Source of the DNA: an uncultured Clostridia bacterium
GTDB lineage: Bacteria; Bacillota; Clostridia; Peptostreptococcales; Anaerovoracaceae
Direction of reading: 5' to 3'
NCBI GenBank assembly: GCA_938046095.1
Contig: CALIXS010000018.1
Coordinates: 1 to 64,000, forward strand
DNA length: 64,000 nucleotides
A program made the translations under genes and the position numbers. The stretch's first letter is position 1. Each line of letters opens with the position of its first letter. The notes beneath the pieces are model-generated. The model saw only the letters and a program-made list of their open reading frames with translations, was not told the origin of the DNA and made no database searches. This document shows positions 34,555 to 42,958 of the stretch, piece by piece.

Positions 34555-36564
34555 ATGATATTCAAAATCGCCGAGGCGGCCGATATGAACGAGCTTGCCG
34601 CCCTTTATTCGTCGCTTTGGGGCTCTCCGGGCTCAGGATGGGATGAAGAATACCCTACAGCAGAAGATATTTCCGAGGACATTTCCAACCAAGATCTTAT
34701 CATCGCCGTGAGAGGCGGCAGTATCATCGGTGCGATAGCCGTAGCCGGTGACAGAGGCGACAGTCATGATGACAGCAACGATTCTGTTTTGTTCGACAAG
34801 AGGATAAAACGCCCGTGCGATCTCGCTCGCATCGCGGTAAAACCCGGGCTTCAGGGCAAAGGTGTCGGCCGCGCCCTTTTAGAACATGCGCAGATGAACG
34901 CCGCACACCGCGGCTTTGACGGCGTTGTATTCTATGTCGGCAGGAAAAACGAGCGCGCATTGGCGCTCTACGACTCGTGCGGGTTCAGGCGTGCCGGCGA
35001 AGAGACTCGTTGGGATATGGAGTGGTTCGTATACGATAAGTATTTTGATAATGAAGCGATTGAGCTTTTCTCATCGCGCGAAAGACTCAAAGCCTTACAG
35101 GAAAAGATGAGCGCATACACTCACGCCATGGAGTCGATAACGTACGACGGTGCAACGTCGGCGCCTAAGGGCACTGCCGCAAACCGCGCTCACGCTCTCG
35201 GTATTTTGAGCGGTGAATACTACGAACTCGCTACAGGTGACGAGACAGCGAAACTCCTCGACTTTCTCGATTCGCGCCGCGAGCTTCTGCCTCGCGCCGA
35301 GCGCCGCCAGATTGAGCTTCTCCTCAAGGAAATCCACCGCATTCGGAGCATACCTCAGGATGAATACATGGAATACGAGAGGCTTGTATCCGAATCGGAC
35401 GACATCTGGCACACCGCCAAGGAAACTAACGATTTTGAATTATTCAGACCATACCTTGAACGCATAGTAGACTTTACCCGGCGCTTTGCGTCGTATGCCG
35501 CCCCGGACAGAGATCCTTACGACTATTGGCTTTCGGAGTACGAGGAAGGTCTGACAAAAGAAAAATGTGAGGAGTTTTTCTCCGCATTGCGCGAGGGGCT
35601 CGTGCCTCTGATAAAGTCGATATCACATGCATCGCAGTTTGACGATGATTGCCTGCACGGCGACTTTGATGATTCCGAGCAGGAAAATCTGGCGCGCTTC
35701 CTGATGGATACCATGCTCATCGATACTGCTCACTGCGGCCTTTCGACGACTGAGCACCCGTTCACGACGAGCCTCGGCTCGCATCTCGACGAGCGCATCA
35801 CCACGAACTACGATCCTCACGATTTTTCCTCGTCTATGTTCAGTGTCATTCACGAGGGCGGCCACGCGCTCTACGATATGGGGTCTGACGAATCGTTCGC
35901 ATATACCGTCCTCGACGGCGGCGTTTCTATGGGCATACATGAAAGTCAAAGCAGATTCTATGAAAACCTGCTCGGCAGGAGCAAGGCGTTCATATCGTTC
36001 CTCTCTCCTAAGCTCCGTGAATTCATACCAGCACTTGCCGAAGTTGACTCCGACATGCTTTATCGCGCCGTCAACCGCGTACAGCCGTCTCTTATCAGAA
36101 CGGAGGCCGATGAGGTCACTTACTGCCTGCACGTCATGGTTCGATACGAGATCGAAAAGCGTCTCATGGACGGTTCTCTCGAGGTTCGCGACATTCCCGG
36201 CGAGTGGAACAGACTCTACAAAGAATACCTTGGTGTTGATGTTCCCGACGACAGAAGAGGCTGTCTTCAGGACAGCCACTGGGCCGGAGGCGCAATCGGC
36301 TATTTCCCGTCGTACGCTCTCGGCTCCGCCTACGGTGCGCAGCTCCTCGACAAAATGATGCAGGAGCTCGACGTCGACAAAATGATGAAAAACGGCGATT
36401 TCAAAGAGATAAACGAGTGGCTTCGCTCACGCATATGGAGATTCGGCTGCCTCTGTAAGCCGGGCGAACTTCTCGAACAGGCGCTCGGAAAACCTTTTGA
36501 TCCGAGTCATTACATCAGTTACCTCACGCATAAGTACGGCGAGCTTTACGGACTTTCCCTGTAA
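34555..36564 (+). CDS. GNAT acetyltransferase fused to M32 carboxypeptidase
   Basis: A 669-residue two-domain protein. Residues ~1-160 are a GNAT N-acetyltransferase, with acetyl-CoA loop LARIAVKPGLQGKGVGRALL (about 89-108) and ALALYDSCGFRRAGEE. Residues ~170-669 are an M32 (carboxypeptidase Taq/Pfu) zinc metallopeptidase with the catalytic IHEGGHALYDMG (HExxH-type; about 434-445), the third-ligand region GIHESQSRFYENLLGRS and DSHWAGGAIGYFPSYALGSAYG. M32 enzymes normally are stand-alone, ~500 residues. ATG 34555 is chosen because AGGAGG lies 8 nt before it; ATG 34549 is too close. The frame is continuous through the junction. Confidence 0.9.
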   Translation: MIFKIAEAADMNELAALYSSLWGSPGSGWDEEYPTAEDISEDISNQDLIIAVRGGSIIGAIAVAGDRGDSHDDSNDSVLFDKRIKRPCDLARIAVKPGLQGKGVGRALLEHAQMNAAHRGFDGVVFYVGRKNERALALYDSCGFRRAGEETRWDMEWFVYDKYFDNEAIELFSSRERLKALQEKMSAYTHAMESITYDGATSAPKGTAANRAHALGILSGEYYELATGDETAKLLDFLDSRRELLPRAERRQIELLLKEIHRIRSIPQDEYMEYERLVSESDDIWHTAKETNDFELFRPYLERIVDFTRRFASYAAPDRDPYDYWLSEYEEGLTKEKCEEFFSALREGLVPLIKSISHASQFDDDCLHGDFDDSEQENLARFLMDTMLIDTAHCGLSTTEHPFTTSLGSHLDERITTNYDPHDFSSSMFSVIHEGGHALYDMGSDESFAYTVLDGGVSMGIHESQSRFYENLLGRSKAFISFLSPKLREFIPALAEVDSDMLYRAVNRVQPSLIRTEADEVTYCLHVMVRYEIEKRLMDGSLEVRDIPGEWNRLYKEYLGVDVPDDRRGCLQDSHWAGGAIGYFPSYALGSAYGAQLLDKMMQELDVDKMMKNGDFKEINEWLRSRIWRFGCLCKPGELLEQALGKPFDPSHYISYLTHKYGELYGLSL

Positions 36565-36579
36565 GCGCGGTTGCGTATG

Positions 36580-36588
36580 TGATATAAT
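36580..36588 (+). promoter_or_regulatory. Extended -10 box before the TSUP gene
   Basis: TGATATAAT ending 18 nt before the ATG of a 38-codon small frame and 125 nt before the exporter gene. Confidence 0.5.
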
Positions 36589-36606
36589 CCGCATGGGGTG
36601 ACACAT

Positions 36607-36723
36607 ATGGAGCAGCTTAGCGAACAGGCAATGACGCGTGCAAGTGAACAAACAGATAAACGCAGCGCAGGCCTCAACAAAATCGTGTCGAAATTCTCAC
36701 TCAGGAACAATATATGCATATAA
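36607..36723 (+). CDS. Possible 38-residue leader peptide of the TSUP gene
   Basis: ATG 36607 follows GGGGTGA and begins MEQLSEQAMTR; the stop TAA 36721-36723 overlaps the exporter ATG (36714) by 10 nt. Position, its own ribosome site and the overlap fit a translated leader coupled to the exporter. No family is recognised; chance is possible. Confidence 0.4.
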   Translation: MEQLSEQAMTRASEQTDKRSAGLNKIVSKFSLRNNICI

Positions 36724-37466
36724 CTCAATTTCTTATCGTATGCCCTCTCGTCATGCTCGCCGGCTTTATCGACGCGATAGTAGGCGGAGGTGGTCTCATA
36801 TCGGTTCCGGCGTATATGCTGGCGGGTCTGCCCGTCCATGCATCTATCGCCACCAACAAGCTCAGTTCGTTTTGCGGCACCTGCATCTCTACGGGCAGAT
36901 ATGCAAAGGCGGGTTATATACACCTCAAGGAGTCGATACCCGTCATTCTGTGCGCTCTCGCAGGCTCCGCTATCGGCGCACGCATAGCCCTTGTGATCCC
37001 AGACAGGACCTTCAAGATAATCATGCTCGTACTTCTCCCTCTGATAGCTCTATACATACTGAGGGACCGCAGCCTGTTTGAAGCCGGTGAACCGTATTCG
37101 CAGAAACGCACCATACTGACCGCAATGGCCGTCGCGTTCGGCATCGGAGCATACGACGGCTTCTACGGGCCGGGGGCGGGCACTTTCATGCTTCTTCTGT
37201 TGCTCAAGGTCGCTCACATGCCTCTGAACGACGCAAACGGCATGGCCAAAGTCATCAACCTGTGTACCAACCTGTCGGCACTTGCCGTCTACCTCTTCAG
37301 CGGCAATGTCTATGTTACACTCGGGCTTGCAGCCGCTGCATTTTCGATAGCAGGCAATTACATAGGCGTCAGCCTCTTCAAAAAAGGCGGTTCCAAAATC
37401 GTCAAGCCTATTATGGTTGCCGTCCTCGTACTTTTCTTTATCAAAGTTCTTACCGAAATCATATAG
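36714..37466 (+). CDS. TSUP (TauE/SafE) family transporter
   Basis: A 250-residue membrane protein with about seven to eight helices and the internal repeat of the TSUP family: GFIDAIVGGGGLISVPAYM (about 17-35) in the first half and GAYDGFYGPGAGTFMLLLLL (about 145-164) in the second, with NGMAKVINLCTN after it. TSUP proteins export sulfite, sulfoacetate or related anions, or import related acids; substrate here unknown. ATG 36714 follows CAGGAACA. It is the last plus-strand gene before a convergent tandem-repeat region. Confidence 0.9.
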   Translation: MHITQFLIVCPLVMLAGFIDAIVGGGGLISVPAYMLAGLPVHASIATNKLSSFCGTCISTGRYAKAGYIHLKESIPVILCALAGSAIGARIALVIPDRTFKIIMLVLLPLIALYILRDRSLFEAGEPYSQKRTILTAMAVAFGIGAYDGFYGPGAGTFMLLLLLKVAHMPLNDANGMAKVINLCTNLSALAVYLFSGNVYVTLGLAAAAFSIAGNYIGVSLFKKGGSKIVKPIMVAVLVLFFIKVLTEII

Positions 37467-37477
37467 ACTACGGCCAT

Positions 37478-37694
37478 GTACGAAATTCATAAAAACGCAG
37501 ACCCCGTATTACGTTTTTTCAAAATACTTTTTTTCGTACAAAATGCAATCTCTGCGAGATATTTTCTGTACGAAATTCATCAAATCGCGCGCCTCGTATT
37601 ACGTTTTTTCAAAATACCTTTTTTTCGTACAAAACGCAATCTCTGCGAGGTATTTTCTGTACGAAATTCATCAAATCGCGCGCTTCGTATTACG
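37478..37694. repeat. 90-91 bp tandem repeat, about 2.4 copies
   Basis: Copies begin at 37478, 37568 and 37659, each with GTACGAAATTCAT. The third is cut after CGTATTACG. Units carry an internal dyad (GTACGAAA and TTTCGTAC) and runs of T. The first two copies differ mainly in a 12-nt segment after the opening motif. It lies between convergent genes. Short open frames cross it by chance. Its role is unknown. Confidence 0.9.
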
Positions 37695-37837
37695 AATATG
37701 AATTTCCTTCGCATTACGTAAAAACATGTACATAAAGCCTCGCGCTTAAAACCGCATACGAGACGGCAACCTTTCGCAGCTCTGCTGCACACGCAGCAAA
37801 ATCACACAGCAAAACCGCGGCACGGCCACCCTTGTAA

Positions 37838-37847
37838 CCGCGTTTTT
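37838..37847 (+). terminator. Weak plus-strand terminator candidate
   Basis: CCGCG pairs with CGCGG at 37816-37820 and is followed by TTTTT; stem only 5 bp with a long loop. Confidence 0.3.
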
Positions 37848-37859
37848 CTGTCATACTGC

Positions 37860-37884
37860 AAAAAACCCGGCTGCAGAGCCGGGT
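37860..37884 (-). terminator. Terminator after the stomatin-like gene
   Basis: Minus-strand ACCCGGC / GCCGGGT with 6-nt loop and at least five T residues. Confidence 0.8.
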
Positions 37885-37935
37885 CCCTGTGTATTTCGTT
37901 ATAATGCTTTGTTTACTGCTGCTTAAGGCCTTTGT

Positions 37936-38967
37936 TTACTGCTGTTCAAGGCTTCTGTTTATTGCCTGCGTCGTGGCGGCCGCGCCGCGCCCTTCCGCCG
38001 AAGTTTCCTCGTCGATGCATGGGTCGGGAGACGGAGCCGGTTTAAGCGGTTCACTGTAATCGACAGGTGTAGAGTCTCCTATGCCGAGCGATTCTCCTAT
38101 CACGCCGACCTTCGATACGAGCTGCGTGATGTCCGACGGCATGTATATTTTCGTCGCTCTGCCGTTGGCGACATATTTAAGCGAATCAAGTCCCTTGTAT
38201 TTGAGCACCGATTCGTTTATTTCCGCCTCGCGAAGAGCCTTTATACCTCTTGCCTCCGCCTGATAAACGAGCTCTATGGAGCGTGCCTGACCTTCCGCAA
38301 TAGCTATCTTGGCTTCCTTTTCGGCCTCAGCGGCGAGCACCTTGGCCTCCTTGTCACCCTTTGCCCTCGAAACAACAGCTTCCTGATGAGCCTGAGCCTC
38401 GAGCACCGTCTGACGCCTTTCGCGTTCGGCCCTCATCTGCTTTGTCATGACCTCCTCTATCTCACGAGGCGGCTGAATGTTCTTGAGTTCCACCCTCGTC
38501 ACCTTGATGCCCCATGCGTCGGTAGCCTGATCAAGTATGACTTCAAGCTGGCTGTTTATCTTGTCGCGCGAGGTGAGTGTCTGGTCAAGCTCCATGCTTC
38601 CTATTATGTTACGAAGCGTAGTGGCGGAGAGGTTCTGAAGACCCGCTATCGGATTCTCGACGCCGTACGTATAGAGCCTCGGATCAAAGACCTTGGCGAA
38701 TACTACCGAGTCGATATTTACGGAAACGTTATCCTTGGTTATTACCGGCTGCGGCGGAAAATCGAGAACCTGTTCCTTGAGCGATATTCTGCGCACAATC
38801 CTCTCAAAAAACGGCACTTTCAGGTGAAGTCCTGCTCCCCATGTAGCCTTATATTTTCCGAGAAACTCAATGATATACGTCTGTTCCTGCGGAACTATGC
38901 GTATACATGAGGTAAGAATCGCGATGATAATTACGAAAACCACAATGCCTACTATCAGACCTGTCAT
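37936..38967 (-). CDS. SPFH/stomatin-prohibitin family membrane protein
   Basis: A 343-residue protein with an N-terminal membrane helix (about 3-21) and an SPFH domain: VPQEQTYIIEFLGKY (about 25-39), PPQPVITKDNVSVNIDSVV, a coiled coil rich in Glu/Ala (about 190-240) and the closing region ALREAEINESVLKYKGLDSL. Members form cage-like oligomers in membrane microdomains; QmcA and slipins are related. It is more similar to the stand-alone slipin group than to FtsH partner HflK/C. The usual NfeD neighbour is absent. AAAGGAG precedes ATG 38967. Confidence 0.9.
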   Translation of the reverse strand: MTGLIVGIVVFVIIIAILTSCIRIVPQEQTYIIEFLGKYKATWGAGLHLKVPFFERIVRRISLKEQVLDFPPQPVITKDNVSVNIDSVVFAKVFDPRLYTYGVENPIAGLQNLSATTLRNIIGSMELDQTLTSRDKINSQLEVILDQATDAWGIKVTRVELKNIQPPREIEEVMTKQMRAERERRQTVLEAQAHQEAVVSRAKGDKEAKVLAAEAEKEAKIAIAEGQARSIELVYQAEARGIKALREAEINESVLKYKGLDSLKYVANGRATKIYMPSDITQLVSKVGVIGESLGIGDSTPVDYSEPLKPAPSPDPCIDEETSAEGRGAAATTQAINRSLEQQ

Positions 38968-39044
38968 ATTGCGCTGCTCCTTTCGAATGTTGACTATTAC
39001 TATACTGTTGATTTTACCATATTCTAAAGGAATATTCTATTCTT

Positions 39045-40922
39045 TTATATGCGCAGCGCCCTTATTGCGTTTATCACGCATATCACCATTACCCCTACGT
39101 CGGCGAATATCGCAGCCCACATATCGGCGATACCGAGCGCTCCAAGTCCCAAACAAAGCAGTTTTACTACGATCGCAAACCAGATATTTTCTTTTACTAT
39201 TCGCAGGCTCTTGCGTGATATCCTGATGGCCGTCGATATCCTGACGGGATCATCGTCCATCAAAACTATGTCGGCAGCTTCAATCGCCGCATCCGATCCA
39301 AGTGCGCCCATTGCGACGCCTACATCCGCACGACTTATAACCGGGGCGTCATTAATGCCGTCCCCGACAAACGCAAGCTTCCTTCCAGAGCCCTCATCCG
39401 CCTTGAGAAGCTCCTCGACCTTGTCCACCTTTTCACTCGGGAGCAGCTCACTGTATACATCCGTGATGTCAAGTTCACGCGCTACCGAATCGGCAACATC
39501 TTTTTGGTCTCCCGTCAGCATCACTATATGCTCTATCCCCGCCGCCTTCATTTGCGTAACAGCTTCCGCGGATGTCTGTTTGATGACATCAGAGATCACG
39601 ATATGCCCCGCGTATTCCCCATCTATCGCAACGTGTATTATCGTTCCCGACTTTTCGCACGGGCGCCATTGCGCTCCGACATCATCCATCATTTTGGAAT
39701 TGCCGACGCATATGTCGCTTCCGTTTACTACAGCGCTTATGCCGCGCCCGGCCACCTCACGCACATTCTCTACGATACAGTCGTCCGATTCATTCGGATA
39801 CGCCGCTCTGAGCGAATTTGCGATAGGATGAGTTGAGTATCTTTCGACATGCGCGGCCATGTGCAAAAGCTCCGTTTCGTCGAGTCTTTCCGGGTGGACG
39901 GCGGTAACTTCAAACACACCCCTGGTGAGAGTTCCCGTCTTGTCCATCACGACAGTTCTGACGTCCGCCATAGTCTCCATAAAATTGGAGCCCTTTATCA
40001 GTACTCCCGCGCGGCTCGCACCGCCGATACCCGCGAAGAAGCTGAGCGGTATACTGATGACGAGCGCGCACGGGCAGCTTATTACGAGGAACGTTAGCGC
40101 CCTGTATATCCACGTGCCCCATACGGGATCACCTCCCGTGATAAGCGTAATGAGAGGAGGTAGCAGCGCCAGTGCTATTGCGGAAAATACAACGGCAGGT
40201 GTATAAATGCGCGCAAATTTGGTTATAAAATCCTCCGATTTCGATTTGCGCGAGCTCGCATTCTCGACGAGATCAAGGATTTTAGAAACGGTCGATTCCC
40301 CGAATTCCTTTGTCGTCCTTATTTTTATCAGGCCGTTTCTGTTTATGCATCCGCTTATTATCTCGTCACCCGGAGCCACGCTGCGGGGCATGCTTTCGCC
40401 TGTCAGCGCTCTCGTGTCAAGACTTGCGGTCCCCTCCGTAACTATGCCGTCGATCGGCACCTTTTCGCCCGGCTGGACAGCTATGATCGTTCCGATCCCA
40501 ACCTCGTCCGGGTCAGTCTGAATAAGTACGCCGTTCTCCCCGAGCACATTAGCGCTGTCTGGTCTTATATCCATAAGCTCGCTTATGTTGCGGCGGCTTT
40601 TACCGACGGCATAACTCTGGAACCATTCTCCGATCTGATAGAACAGCATTACAGCTATAGCCTCAGTATAGTCGCCGTCATCGTACAGAGCCAGCGCTAT
40701 CGCGCCTACGGTGGCCGCCGTCATAAGCAGCTTCTCATCGAAGGGCTGACGATTTATCACGCCGTGTATCGCACCCATAAGTATATCGTAACCTACGATA
40801 AGGTATGGCGCCATATAGAGCGCGAACCTCATCGGCCCCTCGGAGGGAACAAAATGCAATACGATCATAAGCGCTCCGGCGACGATTATTCTTATGAGAT
40901 TTTTCTTTTGCTTTTTGTTCAT
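39045..40922 (-). CDS. Heavy-metal P-type ATPase, CadA/ZntA type
   Basis: This 625-residue P1B-type pump most likely exports Zn2+/Cd2+/Pb2+. Motifs: TGESMP, membrane metal site SCPCALVISIP (about 290), DKTGTLT, STHPIANSL (HP motif), GDGINDAP. It lacks an N-terminal HMA domain; that domain is a separate 72-residue protein encoded just upstream, 4 nt before the start. Cd/Zn-type assignment rests on the CPC motif plus a CadC-like ArsR regulator divergently transcribed; copper is less likely. Confidence 0.93.
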   Translation of the reverse strand: MNKKQKKNLIRIIVAGALMIVLHFVPSEGPMRFALYMAPYLIVGYDILMGAIHGVINRQPFDEKLLMTAATVGAIALALYDDGDYTEAIAVMLFYQIGEWFQSYAVGKSRRNISELMDIRPDSANVLGENGVLIQTDPDEVGIGTIIAVQPGEKVPIDGIVTEGTASLDTRALTGESMPRSVAPGDEIISGCINRNGLIKIRTTKEFGESTVSKILDLVENASSRKSKSEDFITKFARIYTPAVVFSAIALALLPPLITLITGGDPVWGTWIYRALTFLVISCPCALVISIPLSFFAGIGGASRAGVLIKGSNFMETMADVRTVVMDKTGTLTRGVFEVTAVHPERLDETELLHMAAHVERYSTHPIANSLRAAYPNESDDCIVENVREVAGRGISAVVNGSDICVGNSKMMDDVGAQWRPCEKSGTIIHVAIDGEYAGHIVISDVIKQTSAEAVTQMKAAGIEHIVMLTGDQKDVADSVARELDITDVYSELLPSEKVDKVEELLKADEGSGRKLAFVGDGINDAPVISRADVGVAMGALGSDAAIEAADIVLMDDDPVRISTAIRISRKSLRIVKENIWFAIVVKLLCLGLGALGIADMWAAIFADVGVMVICVINAIRALRI

Positions 40923-40926
40923 TTTT

Positions 40927-41145
40927 TTACAGGAATATCTCGCAGTCGCTCTCGACCTTTTTGCAGTTTTTGAGTACCTCCCGCATCACCGACTTAGAGT
41001 CCGCTCCATCTTCAAATTCCACGTTCATCTTTAGCGTCATGAAATTTACTGTTGCATCCTTTACACCCTGTGTTTTACGCGCCGCAGTCTCCATCTTGGC
41101 GGCGCAGTTTGCACAGTCCACGTCTATCTTGTATGTCTTTTTCAT
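40927..41145 (-). CDS. Stand-alone HMA metal-binding protein
   Basis: A 72-residue heavy-metal-associated domain with the metal site DCANCAAKME (about 9-18), a CxxC, and the ferredoxin-like fold of ATPase N-domains. It probably supplies metal to, or regulates, the ATPase encoded 4 nt downstream. Two more Cys (NCKKVESDC) near the C-terminus could add a second site. Usually fused to the pump. Confidence 0.92.
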   Translation of the reverse strand: MKKTYKIDVDCANCAAKMETAARKTQGVKDATVNFMTLKMNVEFEDGADSKSVMREVLKNCKKVESDCEIFL

Positions 41146-41177
41146 TTTGTCCGTCCTTTCCGGTTATCAGGATCATG

Positions 41178-41195
41178 ATTAAACATTTATTTAAT
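41178..41195. promoter_or_regulatory. Candidate ArsR/SmtB-type operator
   Basis: ATTAAA-6-TTTAAT dyad in the divergent metal-resistance promoter region, just downstream of the minus-strand -10 box; AT-rich sites of this kind bind CadC/SmtB regulators. Confidence 0.55.
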
Positions 41196-41205
41196 TGTTG
41201 TATCC

Positions 41206-41233
41206 ATCATACCACTTATATACGATTTGTAAA
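41206..41233 (-). promoter_or_regulatory. Promoter of the HMA-ATPase operon
   Basis: Minus strand: -35 TTTACA (41233-41228), 16-nt spacer, -10 TATGAT (41211-41206). Confidence 0.65.
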
Positions 41234-41242
41234 CACTCTGCG

Positions 41243-41271
41243 TTGAATTTTCTGCCCACTGCTGATAAAAT
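41243..41271 (+). promoter_or_regulatory. Promoter of the ArsR-family gene
   Basis: -35 TTGAAT (41243-41248), 17-nt spacer, -10 TAAAAT (41266-41271). Confidence 0.7.
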
Positions 41272-41296
41272 CTATCTGTCAAAAGGAGTACGTTAA

Positions 41297-41671
41297 ATGA
41301 AGAGCAATACCATCACCCTGCCGCACGACCACGGCCGTATCGAACACGAAAAACAGCTTGCCGAACAACTTCCGTCGACAGAAAAGGTTGTCTCAGTTGC
41401 CGACGCCATGAAGCAATTAGGCGATCCGACGCGCCTGAGGATATTCTGGATCCTTTGCCACACGCAGGAGTGCGTCATAAATATCGCGGCGATGATGGAC
41501 ATGTCGAGTCCCGCAGTATCGCATCATCTGACAAAATTAAAATCCGCAGGGCTCATCGTATCGCACCGCTGCGGAAAGGAAATGTACTATACTGCCGCCG
41601 AAACGGAAATCGCTCAATCACTTCACCATATAATAGAGCAGCTCGGGGAAATCACCTGTCCCGGTATGTAA
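41297..41671 (+). CDS. ArsR/SmtB-family metal-responsive repressor (CadC-like)
   Basis: A 124-residue winged-helix repressor. DNA-binding helix in MMDMSSPAVSHHLTKLKSAG (about 73-92) and LGDPTRLRIFWILCHTQECV (about 42-61), where the Cys residues resemble the metal-sensing CadC/ArsR alpha3 ligands (CHTQEC). A His-rich N-terminus (LPHDHGRIEHE) may form a second site, as in SmtB/CadC. Divergent from the ATPase genes, so it most likely represses them and releases on metal binding. ATG follows AAAGGAG. Confidence 0.92.
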   Translation: MKSNTITLPHDHGRIEHEKQLAEQLPSTEKVVSVADAMKQLGDPTRLRIFWILCHTQECVINIAAMMDMSSPAVSHHLTKLKSAGLIVSHRCGKEMYYTAAETEIAQSLHHIIEQLGEITCPGM

Positions 41672-41729
41672 GATCCGCTCCGCGGTGAACCTTTCCGAAG
41701 AGCCCGTTCGTCTAAGCATGATGCGATGT

Positions 41730-42404
41730 TCACGCCTGTTTCAAAAGCATATCGGCAATATCCGTAAGATCGCTGAATTTTATAATCGAATATTTTGCAT
41801 TCACTATGTTGCCGAAGCCGTACCCGGCGTAAATGAACGGTATGCCGCATTCTGCGGCGCTTCTTTCGTCGAGCTGCGTATCTCCGACGTAAACGGCACC
41901 TTTGATCTTCTCGTCCTTTATAATCTTCGATATGTTCGCCGCCTTGCTCAGGCCCGTATCGCCGAAGCTCAGATGTCCGTCGAAGCAGCCGCATAGTCCG
42001 TGATATTCCTCAAAGACTTCGATGTATCCGCTCTGACAGTTGCTTACTATATAAAGACTGTACCGCCCGTGAAGCTCAGAGAGAGTTTCTCTGACACCGT
42101 CATAAAGCGGCGCTCCGACACGGCGAAGATATGCGAGCTCCGCATCACTGCATTTTTTAAGAAGCGCAAGAGCACCGCTTCTGCCCAGCTGCGGAAACAA
42201 ATTGCAGAAGATGCGGTCCATCGGCTTGCCGAGCTCGCGTGTCAGCCTCTCCATCGTCACGGGGCTGCCCGTCTCCGATTTGATTACGTCGTTCCACGAC
42301 TCGAGTATCTCTCTGCTCGCATCCCAGAGCGTGCCGTCGAGATCAAAAATAATAGCCTTATTTATATCATCGGCCCCCCGCACAGCGTCCCCACTTGACA
42401 CCAT
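41730..42404 (-). CDS. HAD-superfamily phosphatase (phosphoglycolate phosphatase-like)
   Basis: A 224-residue haloacid dehalogenase-type phosphatase. Motif I IIFDLDGTLWD (about 18-28), with nucleophile Asp; motif II IVSNCQSGY; motif IV VYVGDTQLD. A four-helix cap (about 30-90) puts it in the PGP/Gph group. Substrate unknown. It starts one base after the dCMP deaminase stop and convergent to the ArsR gene, so the two are one operon. Confidence 0.88.
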   Translation of the reverse strand: MVSSGDAVRGADDINKAIIFDLDGTLWDASREILESWNDVIKSETGSPVTMERLTRELGKPMDRIFCNLFPQLGRSGALALLKKCSDAELAYLRRVGAPLYDGVRETLSELHGRYSLYIVSNCQSGYIEVFEEYHGLCGCFDGHLSFGDTGLSKAANISKIIKDEKIKGAVYVGDTQLDERSAAECGIPFIYAGYGFGNIVNAKYSIIKFSDLTDIADMLLKQA

Positions 42405-42405
42405 A

Positions 42406-42888
42406 CTATATGCTTACCTCGAGCGTTCTTCCCGACGACTCGTATTTTTGGCACGCTACGCCCGCAGCCGCAAACATGAGCTTACTCGCCTTTGTTGACG
42501 ACATATCGGCGTATTTGTCACTTGCATATATGACCTTGCGTATTCCCGATTGAATTATCGCCTTTGCGCACTCGCAGCAGGGAAAAAGCGTGACATATAT
42601 CTTTGCTCCCGCGAGGCTTCCTCCGCTGTAATTCAATATAGCGTTAAGCTCAGAGTGCGTAACGAAAGGATATTTTGTATCGAGCTCACTGCACCCGCTG
42701 CGCTCCCACGGGAACTGATCGTCAGAACAGCCGCGCGGCAGGCCGTTATAGCCCATGGAAAGTATTTTGTTGTCTTCGCTTACGATGCATGCTCCGACCT
42801 GAGTGTTCGGATCTTTGGAACGCATTGCTGAAAGCTCCGCAACACCCATAAAGTATTCGTCCCATGAAATATAATCTTTTCTCTTCAT
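42406..42888 (-). CDS. dCMP deaminase family protein
   Basis: A 160-residue zinc-dependent cytidine/deoxycytidylate deaminase. Zinc motifs: HSELNAI (about 77-83) and PCCECAKAI (about 102-110), with the N-terminal DEYFMGVAELSAMRSKDPNTQ typical of dCMP deaminase, which makes dUMP for thymidylate synthesis. Related ComEB proteins have the same fold. Confidence 0.9.
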   Translation of the reverse strand: MKRKDYISWDEYFMGVAELSAMRSKDPNTQVGACIVSEDNKILSMGYNGLPRGCSDDQFPWERSGCSELDTKYPFVTHSELNAILNYSGGSLAGAKIYVTLFPCCECAKAIIQSGIRKVIYASDKYADMSSTKASKLMFAAAGVACQKYESSGRTLEVSI

Positions 42889-42958
42889 TTTAGGTCTCCG
42901 TAAATATCCTGAAAACAGTTTGACATCCCCATCGGTGAGTTCAGCACGGGTAATACTG

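Noticed and set aside
37417..37792. Small overlapping frames across the 90-bp repeat
   Set aside because: They repeat because the DNA repeats; the peptides are Phe/Lys-rich and have no start signals.
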